Part shown: in pieces, positions 16,513 through 24,390 of the stretch
Layout: each line of letters begins with the position of its first letter
Numbering within the stretch: position 1 is the stretch's first letter
Source: Massilia arenae
GTDB taxonomy: Bacteria > Pseudomonadota > Gammaproteobacteria > Burkholderiales > Burkholderiaceae_D
DNA length: 64,000 bases
Reading direction: 5' to 3'
Assembly (NCBI RefSeq): GCF_008014745.1
Contig: NZ_VPFD01000031.1
Coordinates: 1 to 64,000 of the forward strand
Notes under the pieces: generated by a model
What the model was told of the DNA's origin: nothing
What the model saw: only the letters and a program-made list of their open reading frames with translations
Databases searched by the model: none
Program-made: the position numbers and the translations under genes

Positions 16513-17346
16513 TCAGAACCAGTCATGCCACACCGGCGTCACGTTCGACGGCAGCGGCGGCAATTCAGCGAACTCGACCCTCGCCTCTCCCGGCGCGTGG
16601 AAATCGGTGCCGCGCGAGGCCAAGAAGCCATAACGCCGCGCCAGCTCGGCATAGATCCCGTACTGGTCGGGCGTATGGCTGCCGGTGACGACCTCGATGG
16701 TCTTGCCGCCCAGCTGGCGGAACTCATCGAACAGGACGCCTTGCGCCGTGTCGCTGAAACGGTAGCGGCCCGGATGGGCAATGACGGGGATGCCGCCCGC
16801 GCCGCGGATCCAGCCCATCGCCTCGGCCAGCGTGGCCCAGCGGTGCGGCACATAGCCGGGCCGGCCTTCGGTGAGGAAACGGCGGAATACTTCGGAGGTG
16901 GTGTCGCACACGCCGATCTCGCACAGGAAGCGCGCGAAATGGGTGCGCGACATCAGGTCGGGATTGGCGACGTAGCGCAGTGCGCCCTCATAGGCGCCGG
17001 GAATGCCGGCCTGCTCCAGTTGGGCCGCCATTTCGCGCGCGCGCTGCTCGCGGCCGTTGCGGGTCGCGGCCAGGCCGGCGATCAGGGCCGGATTGTCTTC
17101 GTCGACCTGCAGGCCGACCACGTGCACGGTCTCGTTGGCCCAGGTGACCGAGATCTCGACCCCGGCCACGAAGCGCATGCCCAGTTCTCCCGCCGCCTTG
17201 CGCGCGGCCTTGATGCCGCCGACCTCGTCGTGGTCAGTGAGCGCCCACACGTCGACCCCGCCCTTGCGTGCGTAGGCAGCCACGTCGGAAGGAGCGAGTA
17301 CGCCGTCGGAGACGGTGGAATGGCAGTGCAGGTCGACTTTCAGCAT
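16513..17346 (-). CDS. PHP-domain 3',5'-nucleoside bisphosphate phosphatase / RNase AM type
   Basis: A 277-residue PHP phosphoesterase begins VDLHCHSTVSDG (metal-binding His7 and His9), then has ALTDHDEVGG and FVAGVEISV, with metal-binding His in VIAHPGRYRF and FLASRGTDFHAPGE. This matches the YciV/RNase AM family, which removes the 3' phosphate of pAp and trims 5' ends of RNA. The ATG at 17346 is chosen because homologues start right before this motif; the longer ORF adds 40 unlikely residues. It is the last gene before the divergent LysR gene's stop on the same strand. Confidence 0.9.
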   Translation of the reverse strand: MLKVDLHCHSTVSDGVLAPSDVAAYARKGGVDVWALTDHDEVGGIKAARKAAGELGMRFVAGVEISVTWANETVHVVGLQVDEDNPALIAGLAATRNGREQRAREMAAQLEQAGIPGAYEGALRYVANPDLMSRTHFARFLCEIGVCDTTSEVFRRFLTEGRPGYVPHRWATLAEAMGWIRGAGGIPVIAHPGRYRFSDTAQGVLFDEFRQLGGKTIEVVTGSHTPDQYGIYAELARRYGFLASRGTDFHAPGEARVEFAELPPLPSNVTPVWHDWF

Positions 17347-17398
17347 GGGGCGAATGTGGTATCTGGAACGACACATTGTACGCGCATTTAGCTGCCCG

Positions 17399-18271
17399 CT
17401 ATCGCGGTTCGAGCCCCACTCCCAGCCGCTCGGCGAACGCACGGAATGCCGGCGTCGCGAAGCCATCCCGCCACACCAGGCAGGTATCGAGACGGCCCAA
17501 TGGCAGGGTCTTCAACGAAGCCGGCGCACCGCCCAGCGCCAGCACGCTGGCCGGCAACACCGTCAAGCAGGCGCCGGCGGCCACGCAGGCGATCATCGCG
17601 TGATAGGAGTTCATTTCCTGCACCCGCCAGGCCGGGTCGCCGGCGATGCCCAGTCGGTCTTCCGCCAGGCTGCGATAGGTGCAGCCCGGCGGGAATGCGG
17701 CCAGCGAGCGCGCCCTCACCTGCCGCGCGTCCTCGACTTCAGATTCGCCGGGCGGCAGCAGCAATAGCAGCTCTTCGACCCAGACCGGCATCGATTGCAG
17801 CCCCATCTCGATGAGCTCAGCACCATCGTCCGGCCAGGCGGCAAAGGCGCAGTCGAGCGCACCGGTCCTCACCTGCTCGACGATCTGACGCGACGGGCCG
17901 GTGCGCAAGACCAGCCGCGTGGCCGGATGGTCGACGTGGAAAGCCGCCAGCACGCCCGGCAGCCGGCTGGCCGCCGTACTCTCCATGCTGCCGATCCGCA
18001 GCACGCCGCCCGAGGCGCCATTCGACACGACTTGCCGCGCCTCGTCTTCCAGCGCCAGCAGCCGTTCAGCGTAGACGAGGAACTGCTCGCCCGTCGGCGA
18101 CAACGCGATGCGCTTGGCCGTCCGCACGAATAGTCCAGCGCCAAGGTCCGCCTCGAGTTGCTGGATGCGGGTCGTCACATTCGACGGCGCCCGCCCCAGC
18201 CGCGCCGCGGCCTGCGTGATGCTCAGCTCCGCCGCCACGGCGCAAAAAATGCGCAAAGATTCAGTTTCCAT
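17399..18271 (-). CDS. LysR-family transcriptional regulator
   Basis: A 290-residue LysR regulator has an N-terminal winged HTH (METESLRIFCAVAAELSITQAA, then NVTTRIQQLEADLGAGLFVRT) and a periplasmic-binding-like effector domain from about residue 90. It is divergent from the nitronate monooxygenase gene with 77 bases between. That gap holds a perfect T-N11-A palindrome (18308-18324), so it very probably controls the monooxygenase and itself. The inducer is unknown, possibly a nitroalkane-type substrate. Confidence 0.92.
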   Translation of the reverse strand: METESLRIFCAVAAELSITQAAARLGRAPSNVTTRIQQLEADLGAGLFVRTAKRIALSPTGEQFLVYAERLLALEDEARQVVSNGASGGVLRIGSMESTAASRLPGVLAAFHVDHPATRLVLRTGPSRQIVEQVRTGALDCAFAAWPDDGAELIEMGLQSMPVWVEELLLLLPPGESEVEDARQVRARSLAAFPPGCTYRSLAEDRLGIAGDPAWRVQEMNSYHAMIACVAAGACLTVLPASVLALGGAPASLKTLPLGRLDTCLVWRDGFATPAFRAFAERLGVGLEPR

Positions 18272-18307
18272 ATATCTTTTGTCAAAACAGAATGATACCA
18301 TCACTTG

Positions 18308-18324
18308 ATTCTCAAATTGAGAAT
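18308..18324. promoter_or_regulatory. LysR box between the LysR gene and nitronate monooxygenase
   Basis: ATTCTCAA-A-TTGAGAAT is a perfect 8-1-8 inverted repeat containing the T-N11-A pattern of LysR operators. It is 37 bases from the LysR start and 25 from the monooxygenase start. Confidence 0.75.
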
Positions 18325-18348
18325 AAAAGTCAAACGAAAGGAGCCGCC

Positions 18349-19416
18349 ATGCAACCGTCCCATCCATTCTTTTCTCAGCTGTCCGTCGCGCATCCGATCA
18401 TCCAGGCGCCGATGGCTGGCGTAGGCACGCCGCGCTTGGCGGCGGCGGTATCCAATGCCGGCGCGCTGGGTTCGCTGGGGATCGGTGCGAGCACGGCCGC
18501 GCAGGCGCGCGCGACGATCGAGGAAACGCGGGCGCTGACGGGGAAGGCGATCAATGTGAACGTGTTCTGCCACGCGCCGGCCCAGCGCGATGCCGCGCGC
18601 GAGTCGGCCTGGCTGGGCCACCTGGCGCCGCTGTTCGCGGACGCCGGCGCGGCGCCGCCCTCCTCGCTCGATGAAATCTACCGCAGCTTCAACGATGACG
18701 AAGAGTCGTTCCGGATGCTGCTCGACCTGCGCCCGCAAGTCGTCAGCTTCCACTTCGGCCTGCCCTCGGGCGAACGCCTGGCGGCGCTGCGCGCAGCCGG
18801 CATCCGCACCATGGCCACCGCCACCAACCTGGATGAAGCGCTGACCATAGAACGGGCGGGAATCGACGCGATCGTGGCGCAAGGCATCGAAGCCGGAGGC
18901 CACCGAGGCATGTTCGACCTCGATGCGACCGACGAACGGCTGAGCATGGCGGTGCTGGTGCGCCTGCTGGTCAAACGGACGGGGCTGCCGGTGATCGCCG
19001 CCGGCGGCATCATGGACGGCGCCGGCATCAAGGCGGCGCTGGACCTCGGCGCGGCGGGAGCGCAGCTCGGCACCGCCTTCATCCTGACGCCCGAATCGGC
19101 GGCCAACGACGCCTATCGCGCCAACCTCCAAAGCGAACGCGCAGCCACCACCGCCCTGACCGCGGCGATCTCGGGACGGCCGGCGCGCGGCATCGTCAAT
19201 CGCCTGGTGCGCCATGGCGCGTCCGGCGTCCCGGCCGCCTACCCGGTGGCCTATGACGCGGCCAAGCAGTTGCACGCGGCGGCGGCGAAGGCGGGCAACC
19301 ATGAATATGCGGCGCACTGGGCCGGGCAAGGGGCGCCGCTCGCGCGGGCCATGCCGGCGGCGGAACTGGTGGAGACGCTGGTGCGTGAACTCAATGCCAG
19401 CGGCGACGCCGCCTGA
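18349..19416 (+). CDS. Nitronate monooxygenase (2-nitropropane dioxygenase family)
   Basis: This FMN enzyme oxidises alkyl nitronates such as propionate-3-nitronate and so detoxifies nitro compounds. The 355-residue TIM barrel shows QAPMAGVGTPRLAAAVSNAGALGSLG at the start, GIEAGGHRG (catalytic-loop His) and the FMN-phosphate segments VIAAGGIMDG and GAAGAQLGTAF. The start at 18349 follows a good AAAGGAG. It is divergent from its likely LysR regulator. A small reading frame overlaps its last 23 bases. Confidence 0.92.
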   Translation: MQPSHPFFSQLSVAHPIIQAPMAGVGTPRLAAAVSNAGALGSLGIGASTAAQARATIEETRALTGKAINVNVFCHAPAQRDAARESAWLGHLAPLFADAGAAPPSSLDEIYRSFNDDEESFRMLLDLRPQVVSFHFGLPSGERLAALRAAGIRTMATATNLDEALTIERAGIDAIVAQGIEAGGHRGMFDLDATDERLSMAVLVRLLVKRTGLPVIAAGGIMDGAGIKAALDLGAAGAQLGTAFILTPESAANDAYRANLQSERAATTALTAAISGRPARGIVNRLVRHGASGVPAAYPVAYDAAKQLHAAAAKAGNHEYAAHWAGQGAPLARAMPAAELVETLVRELNASGDAA

Positions 19417-19762
19417 TGCCGGCCAGCCTGCCCTCGCCCTTCACCTGATGGGCGAGCTGCAGCGCTACCGCGCGCAAGGCGGGCCGGTCGGCCCGGTGGC
19501 GCAGCGCTTCGTGCTGGCGATCGACGCGGCGGACGACGTCGGGATCGCCCCGGACGTCATGGCCCGGCTCGCGATGCTGGCGCAGGCGCCGGAAGCGCTG
19601 GACGACGCCGAGCTGCGCTGGGTGCGCAATCAGCTGCCGGAAATCGTGCGCCAGGTTGCCCTGGTCAGTCCGGCACCAGCATGGAACGGATCGTCCCCTG
19701 CTTCGCCAGCACGTAGTCATGCCCCGCCAGCACCAGGTTCGTGGTCGGCTGGATCACCTTGA
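19394..19762 (+). CDS. Small hypothetical protein overlapping two neighbours
   Basis: This 122-residue frame starts inside the end of the monooxygenase gene (23-base overlap; another Met at 19448) and runs about 98 bases into the 3' end of the opposite-strand flgO-like gene. Residues 19-90 (MGELQRYRAQGGPVGPVAQ onward) have normal high-GC codon choice and a helical, acidic composition, which favours real coding. The last 30 residues (Pro/Ser/Ala-rich) are just antisense to flgO, suggesting the original stop was lost. I do not recognise a family. Confidence 0.45.
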   Translation: MPAATPPDAGQPALALHLMGELQRYRAQGGPVGPVAQRFVLAIDAADDVGIAPDVMARLAMLAQAPEALDDAELRWVRNQLPEIVRQVALVSPAPAWNGSSPASPARSHAPPAPGSWSAGSP

Positions 19763-20207
19763 CGTTGATGAAGATGGTATCGCGCGTCTCGGCATACGAA
19801 CCCACGACCACCGCCTGCGCGTTGTGCGTGCCGGCCACTTCGCCCAGCTCGCGGGTGAGCATCAGCTCGCCCTGGTTGCGCTTCAGGTAGACGCTGTTGC
19901 GCAGCTTCATTTCCAGCACCGGCAGGCCGCCCTGGGCCAGGCGGGTGGCGATCTGCTCGGACACCACGCGGCCCAGCATCGAGCTATGTTCGAGGGCGTC
20001 GATATTGACGAGGGTGGCCATGATCAGTGGCTGGTCGCCGGTCAGCTTGCCAGCCAGCTGGGCCTGCAAGGCGTCGGCCGCACGGTAGTTGGCGGCGACG
20101 AAATCGTTCGCGCTCACCGACGTGTAGTTGGGTTGCTCGACCAGCGCGCAGCCGCCCAGCAGCAAGGACAGGCCCAGCGCGGCCGCCGATAGTTTCAATG
20201 TGCGCAT
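19665..20207 (-). CDS. FlgO-family outer-membrane lipoprotein
   Basis: A lipoprotein of 180 residues (lipobox LLGGC, Cys20) matches the FlgO domain: a segment with AANYRAADALQAQL, then PLIMATLVNIDALEHSSMLGRVVSEQIATRLAQ and the closing VVVGSYAETRDTIFINVKVIQPTTNLVLAGHDY. FlgO of Vibrio is needed for flagellar stability, but many homologues sit outside flagellar clusters, as here. A second lipoprotein gene ends 7 bases before its start, so the two are co-transcribed. Confidence 0.85.
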   Translation of the reverse strand: MRTLKLSAAALGLSLLLGGCALVEQPNYTSVSANDFVAANYRAADALQAQLAGKLTGDQPLIMATLVNIDALEHSSMLGRVVSEQIATRLAQGGLPVLEMKLRNSVYLKRNQGELMLTRELGEVAGTHNAQAVVVGSYAETRDTIFINVKVIQPTTNLVLAGHDYVLAKQGTIRSMLVPD

Positions 20208-20214
20208 GTTCAGC

Positions 20215-20898
20215 TCAATGGTCCTTGACCGCGAAGGTCTTCGATGTCGGCACCGGCGCGGCCAGGGCGGCGTCGTACAGCGCCAGGTCCTCGTCGCTGG
20301 TGTAGTAGACCGAGGTGTTGCGCGCGTAATAGCGCTGCTCGTCGGCGACCGAGACGGTCACGATCATTTCGGTCTTCGGCGTATCGCCCGGCGCGAACTG
20401 GGCGGTGAACCAGCGATGCGCGTCGAAGCCATAGACGCCGGCCGTGAGCAGCCACTCGGGGCTGTGCTGGATGCTGGTCAGGACCCAGGCGCCGCTGGCC
20501 AGCGCCGTCGGCAGCCCGGCATAGCGGTACTGCGGACGGTCGGCCGAGAAGGCGACCACTTGCGTGTCGAGCTCGATCTTGAGCGCTCCCGGCACCGGAT
20601 TCTTGACGATCACGAAACCATCGTTGACCAGGGCCGTGACCAGGTGCGACTTCACGCCCGTGCTGAAGATCGACGGTTGCAGCGGATCCACGTACAGGGA
20701 GCGGCTCGGCGCCGTCTTCAGGGTTGGGCCCAGCTCGGTCGCCATATGGCGCGCGATCACGCCCCAATGGGCCGCGGCCTGGAGCTTGGGCTGCTGCGTG
20801 CTGGCGAAATTGGTGGCCACGGGGGCCGGGCTGTAGGGCATGGCGCAGCCTGCGAGCAGCAGGCCGGCGGCGAGCGCGCTGGCGCCTCGATAAGCCAT
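20215..20898 (-). CDS. Lipoprotein of unknown function, operon with the FlgO-like gene
   Basis: This 227-residue protein has a lipoprotein signal (LAAGLLLAGC, Cys18) and no recognised domain. The body contains DGFVIVKNPVPGALKIELDTQVVAF and later RYYARNTSVYYTSDEDLALYD, giving an alpha/beta pattern like other LPS- or flagellum-related small lipoproteins. The ATG at 20898 (after AGGATTCACG) is chosen because the lipobox fits; the open frame extends much further upstream without sense. It precedes the FlgO-like gene by 7 bases. Confidence 0.8.
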   Translation of the reverse strand: MAYRGASALAAGLLLAGCAMPYSPAPVATNFASTQQPKLQAAAHWGVIARHMATELGPTLKTAPSRSLYVDPLQPSIFSTGVKSHLVTALVNDGFVIVKNPVPGALKIELDTQVVAFSADRPQYRYAGLPTALASGAWVLTSIQHSPEWLLTAGVYGFDAHRWFTAQFAPGDTPKTEMIVTVSVADEQRYYARNTSVYYTSDEDLALYDAALAAPVPTSKTFAVKDH

Positions 20899-21062
20899 CG
20901 TGAATCCTGTCGGTCTGTGGTGCGACCGGACTGGCGCACGCTCGGGGGCGACTGTATCACAGCAGTTTCCCTCAGGCAATTTATCTGTTAAGGATGAGGT
21001 GTGGATACAACGACAATGGCGCCCGCGGCGCCATGGATGACACGCCGTCGATGCAATGGCAG

Positions 21063-21629
21063 TTAGTTGGTGACCACGACGTCGGCCTCGAGCCAGACCG
21101 GTGGTTTGGCATTCAGGATGGCCCCCGGGTTCGGCGTCAATCCGAACGCCAATGTTGCGGGTATGCCGCTCACCCTGACCTCTCCGCTGGAATCGGCCAG
21201 CGGTTGCGGCCCGCACAGGTCGGGACACAGTGGCGCGGCGCCTGGCGGCACGACACTGACGAATGCGCTGGCAAAGGTCACGGGGCCGCGCGCAACAGCC
21301 ACCGTTCCCCGCACCTCCACCGGTAAATATCCGCCTTTCCACGGCATCCGGCAACCGGCGATCTCCCGGCCATATGCGCGAGCGGCAGTGCCGTCGTCGG
21401 CATAGACAGGGACTTTCCCGCTGACCTCGCAGAGCCTGGTCCGCTTGCTGACACGTCCATTCCTTGTTTCGAGCAGGTGAACGCTCACCTTCATGCTGGC
21501 CTCGCGCACCTGCTTTGGTTCCGGTGGCGGAGGCGGCGTGGCGTATGCGGTCGAAGCGCTCAACAAAAGGAGCGCCAGCAGGCGCTGACGGCGCGCCCTG
21601 CGCATATGGGCCGATCCGGGCATATTCAT
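21063..21629 (-). CDS. Hypothetical secreted protein
   Basis: This 188-residue protein starts with a signal sequence (RRQRLLALLLLSASTAYA) followed by a Pro-rich linker (PPPPPEP) and a beta-rich domain with four cysteines (about residues 69, 94, 134 and 138), so it is probably periplasmic or secreted with disulfides. I do not recognise a family. It is alone: the 164-base gap to the downstream lipoprotein and the 35-base gap to the upstream hydrolase show no clear terminator. Confidence 0.65.
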   Translation of the reverse strand: MNMPGSAHMRRARRQRLLALLLLSASTAYATPPPPPEPKQVREASMKVSVHLLETRNGRVSKRTRLCEVSGKVPVYADDGTAARAYGREIAGCRMPWKGGYLPVEVRGTVAVARGPVTFASAFVSVVPPGAAPLCPDLCGPQPLADSSGEVRVSGIPATLAFGLTPNPGAILNAKPPVWLEADVVVTN

Positions 21630-21664
21630 GGGCGATCAGTGTGAAGATGGTTTATCGGACGTTC

Positions 21665-22546
21665 TCAACCTGCAACCAGGAATTCCTCGACCATGGCGGC
21701 CAGCAGTTCTGGCTGGTCATGGTGCAGCATATGGCCGGCCTGCGGCACCATGCGCGGCGTGACATTCCGCAAGTAAGCCATCCTGCGGTCGACTTCGGCA
21801 CGCGCCTGGTCCTTCGCCCCCATCCAGCGCCACATATCGGTGTCCTCGGCCTCGACCCACAGCACCGGCGCCGTGATCGCGCTCCAGCAGGCCATGATTT
21901 CGTCGACGTGGTACAGCAGCGGCGAACTCATTTTATGCGCTGGATCGCCCAGGATCTTCCACAGGCCGTCGCGGTCTTGTTCCGCCCAGTGGGCGGCCAG
22001 GAAGGCGGCGCGGTCCTGCGCCAGGCGCGGATTGGTCTTGCGCAGGCGTGCCGCCACCTCGTCCAGGCTGGCGTAGCCGCGCATCTCGGGCGGCTCGCGC
22101 AACTCGTCGAGCCACTTGGCCACGCGGCCCGGGTACTGTTTCGGGTGCGTGGTCGGCAAGCCGAAGCCTTCCAGGTTGATCAATTTCGCGATGCGCTGCG
22201 GCCGCACGCCGGCGTAGATGCCGGCGATATTCCCGCCCATGCTGTGGCCGAGCATATTCACCGCCTCGCCCGGGGCATAATGGTCGAGCAACACGTCGAG
22301 GTCAGCTACATAGTCGGGGAACCAGTAGGTGTCTGCACCCGAACGCGCGCTCTGGCCGAAGCCGCGCCAGTCGGGCGCGATCACGTGCCAGTCCCCTTTC
22401 AGGCAATCGACCATGAACTGGAACGAGGCCGACACGTCCATCCAACCGTGCAGCATGAACAGCTTGGGCGCGCCGGGCGAGCCCCAGTGGCGCACGTGCA
22501 TGCGCAGGCCGCGAACGGTAAGGAATTCGGAACGGGAAGGTTTCAT
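21665..22546 (-). CDS. Alpha/beta hydrolase
   Basis: A 293-residue serine hydrolase shows an oxyanion motif LHGWMDVSASF, a DWRGFGQS segment, the nucleophile elbow GHSMGG (Ser about 106) and a closing PQAGHMLHHDQPE with the catalytic His. It has no signal peptide and is cytoplasmic. It resembles MhpC/epoxide-hydrolase-like members, but substrate cannot be assigned. It is divergent from the gamma carbonic anhydrase gene. Confidence 0.9.
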   Translation of the reverse strand: MKPSRSEFLTVRGLRMHVRHWGSPGAPKLFMLHGWMDVSASFQFMVDCLKGDWHVIAPDWRGFGQSARSGADTYWFPDYVADLDVLLDHYAPGEAVNMLGHSMGGNIAGIYAGVRPQRIAKLINLEGFGLPTTHPKQYPGRVAKWLDELREPPEMRGYASLDEVAARLRKTNPRLAQDRAAFLAAHWAEQDRDGLWKILGDPAHKMSSPLLYHVDEIMACWSAITAPVLWVEAEDTDMWRWMGAKDQARAEVDRRMAYLRNVTPRMVPQAGHMLHHDQPELLAAMVEEFLVAG

Positions 22547-22696
22547 GCTATTCCTGAAATTAGTACGGTCGTTCGGATGTGGTTCGGATGATTATACGGG
22601 CCGGCGGTTGAATTCGCGCATCGCGGCCCCATCTGCCGGACTTCGGGACAGGTCGGGCGGTAAAATAGCGCCATTTCCACCTACGCGAGCACATCC

Positions 22697-23221
22697 ATGG
22701 CTATTTACCAGCTGGGCGAGCATGCGCCCGAGATCGATCCGTCGGCGTTTGTCGCCGACACGGCCACCCTGGTGGGCAGGGTCAGGCTCGCAGCGAATGC
22801 ATCGGTATGGTTCGGCACCACGCTGCGCGGCGACAACGAGCCCATCACGATCGGCGAGAACAGCAATGTTCAGGAAGGCACCGTGATGCACACCGATCCG
22901 GGCTATCCGCTCGACATCGGCAAGAACGTGACGATCGGCCACCAGGCCATGCTGCACGGCTGCACGGTGGGCGACGGCTCGCTGATCGGGATCCAGGCCG
23001 TGGTGCTCAACGGCGCGCGGATCGGCAAGGGATGCCTGGTCGGCGCCGGCGCCCTGGTCACGGAAGGCAAGGAATTTCCCGATCACTCGCTGATCCTGGG
23101 TTCGCCCGCGAAGGTGGTGCGGACACTGACACAAGAAGACCTGCTGCGCCTGGAAGGCAATGCCGCGAACTATGTTGCGCGCGGCCAGCTGTTCAAGGCG
23201 CAGCTCAAGAAAATCGGATAA
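22697..23221 (+). CDS. Gamma-class carbonic anhydrase family protein
   Basis: A 174-residue left-handed beta-helix protein with hexapeptide repeats shows the metal-ligand histidines of the family in GTVMHTDPG and GHQAMLHG, and the [18 protein letters not shown] segment. YrdA-like members are trimeric and sometimes hydrate CO2. It lies 3 bases before hslO on the same strand. A carbonic anhydrase would help cyanase elsewhere in the window by supplying bicarbonate, but they are 20 kb apart and no link is shown. Confidence 0.93.
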   Translation: MAIYQLGEHAPEIDPSAFVADTATLVGRVRLAANASVWFGTTLRGDNEPITIGENSNVQEGTVMHTDPGYPLDIGKNVTIGHQAMLHGCTVGDGSLIGIQAVVLNGARIGKGCLVGAGALVTEGKEFPDHSLILGSPAKVVRTLTQEDLLRLEGNAANYVARGQLFKAQLKKIG

Positions 23222-23224
23222 AGA

Positions 23225-24193
23225 ATGACGACTACGGATACTGGCACCACCAACAGGGACACCCTGCAAAAATTCATCTTCGACAATGCGGCCGTGCGCG
23301 GCGAGCTGGTCGAGATTTCGGACACCTGGCGCGAGATCCAGGCCCGTCACGCTTACCCGAAGGCGGTGCGTTCGGTGCTGGGCGAGATGGTGGCGGCCGG
23401 CGCCCTGCTGTCGGCCAACCTCAAGTTCAACGGTTCGATCGTGATGCAGATCCACGGCGACGGCCCGGTGCGCCTGCTGGTGGTCGAATGCGACGCCGAC
23501 CTGCGCATGCGCGCCACGGCGAAACTGGCGCCCGACGTCGAGATCGCGGACGACGTCACCCTGGGCGATATGTTCAATGCCAACGGCAAGGGCCGTTTCG
23601 TGATCACGCTCGACCCGGCCGACAAGGTCCCGGGCCAGCAGCCCTACCAGGGCGTGGTGCCGCTCGACGGCGACGACATGGCGACCGTGATCGAGAACTA
23701 CATGCTGCGCTCGGAGCAGATGGACACGCGCCTGTGGCTGGCGGCCGACGACAAGGTCGCGCGCGGGCTGCTGCTGCAAAAGCTGCCGCGCCACAGCGGC
23801 AAGGACGACCAGGTCAAGCAGGCCTCCGAGGCCGAAGACCTGGAAACCTGGAACCGCGCCGCCATGCTGGGCCAGACCGTCAAGCGCGAAGAGCTGCTGT
23901 CGACCGATATCTCGACGCTGCTGCATCGCCTGTTCTGGGAAGAGACCATCCGCGTGTTCGACCCGGTGCACCCGCAATTCCATTGCAGCTGCAACCGCGA
24001 GAAGGTCGGCAATATGCTCAAGATGCTGGGCCAGGACGAAGTCGAATCGGCGCTGGCCGAGCTGGGCGAACTGGGCATCAACTGCGATTTCTGCGGCAAG
24101 CACTACGCCTTCGACAAGGTCGACTGCGCGCAACTGTTCGCCAGCGACAGCCCGGTGCAGACCTTGATTCCGCCGAGCGGTAGTACGCATTAA
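23225..24193 (+). CDS. hslO: Redox-regulated chaperone Hsp33
   Basis: Hsp33 is a cytoplasmic holdase switched on by oxidation. This 322-residue protein has the N-terminal chaperone domain and the C-terminal redox switch with zinc cysteines as CSC (in FHCSCNREKV) and CDFC (in GINCDFCGKHY). It begins 3 bases after the gamma carbonic anhydrase gene, so the two are co-transcribed. A hairpin at 24228-24254 and a repeat element follow its stop. Confidence 0.96.
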   Translation: MTTTDTGTTNRDTLQKFIFDNAAVRGELVEISDTWREIQARHAYPKAVRSVLGEMVAAGALLSANLKFNGSIVMQIHGDGPVRLLVVECDADLRMRATAKLAPDVEIADDVTLGDMFNANGKGRFVITLDPADKVPGQQPYQGVVPLDGDDMATVIENYMLRSEQMDTRLWLAADDKVARGLLLQKLPRHSGKDDQVKQASEAEDLETWNRAAMLGQTVKREELLSTDISTLLHRLFWEETIRVFDPVHPQFHCSCNREKVGNMLKMLGQDEVESALAELGELGINCDFCGKHYAFDKVDCAQLFASDSPVQTLIPPSGSTH

Positions 24194-24227
24194 GCTATCG
24201 ACGTCGTTCTTCTACTGACGCCAGCAC

Positions 24228-24254
24228 GTCGTTACTGCCACTGGCAGTAACGAC
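24228..24254. repeat. 27-bp near-perfect palindrome joined to repeat copy 2
   Basis: GTCGTTACTGCCA and its exact reverse complement flank a single C. It follows hslO by 34 bases and lies directly against the left arm of the repeat element, as if inserted at the GTCGT edge of that arm. Confidence 0.75.
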
Positions 24255-24354
24255 TCCCCGCGCAGGCGGGGACCCAAGCTCGCATGCACGCTGCCTGCCT
24301 CGAACGCAAGTGGCAACGCAAATGCCTTGGGTCCCCGCCTTCGCGGGGACGACG
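24251..24354. repeat. Long inverted-repeat intergenic element, copy 2
   Basis: The left arm CCCCGCGCAGGCGGGGACCC (within 24251-24279) and the right arm GGGTCCCCGCCTTCGCGGGG (within 24328-24354) are inverted. The spacer is unlike those of the other copies. It lies between the ends of hslO and the epoxide hydrolase gene. Confidence 0.85.
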
Positions 24355-24390
24355 TTTACAGGCTGACAAAGGAACGCTTCATTCAGCGCA

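Noticed and set aside
22592-24190. Long open frame antisense to the carbonic anhydrase and hslO genes
   Set aside because: A His/Arg/Val-rich shadow of two well-supported high-GC genes; no domain.
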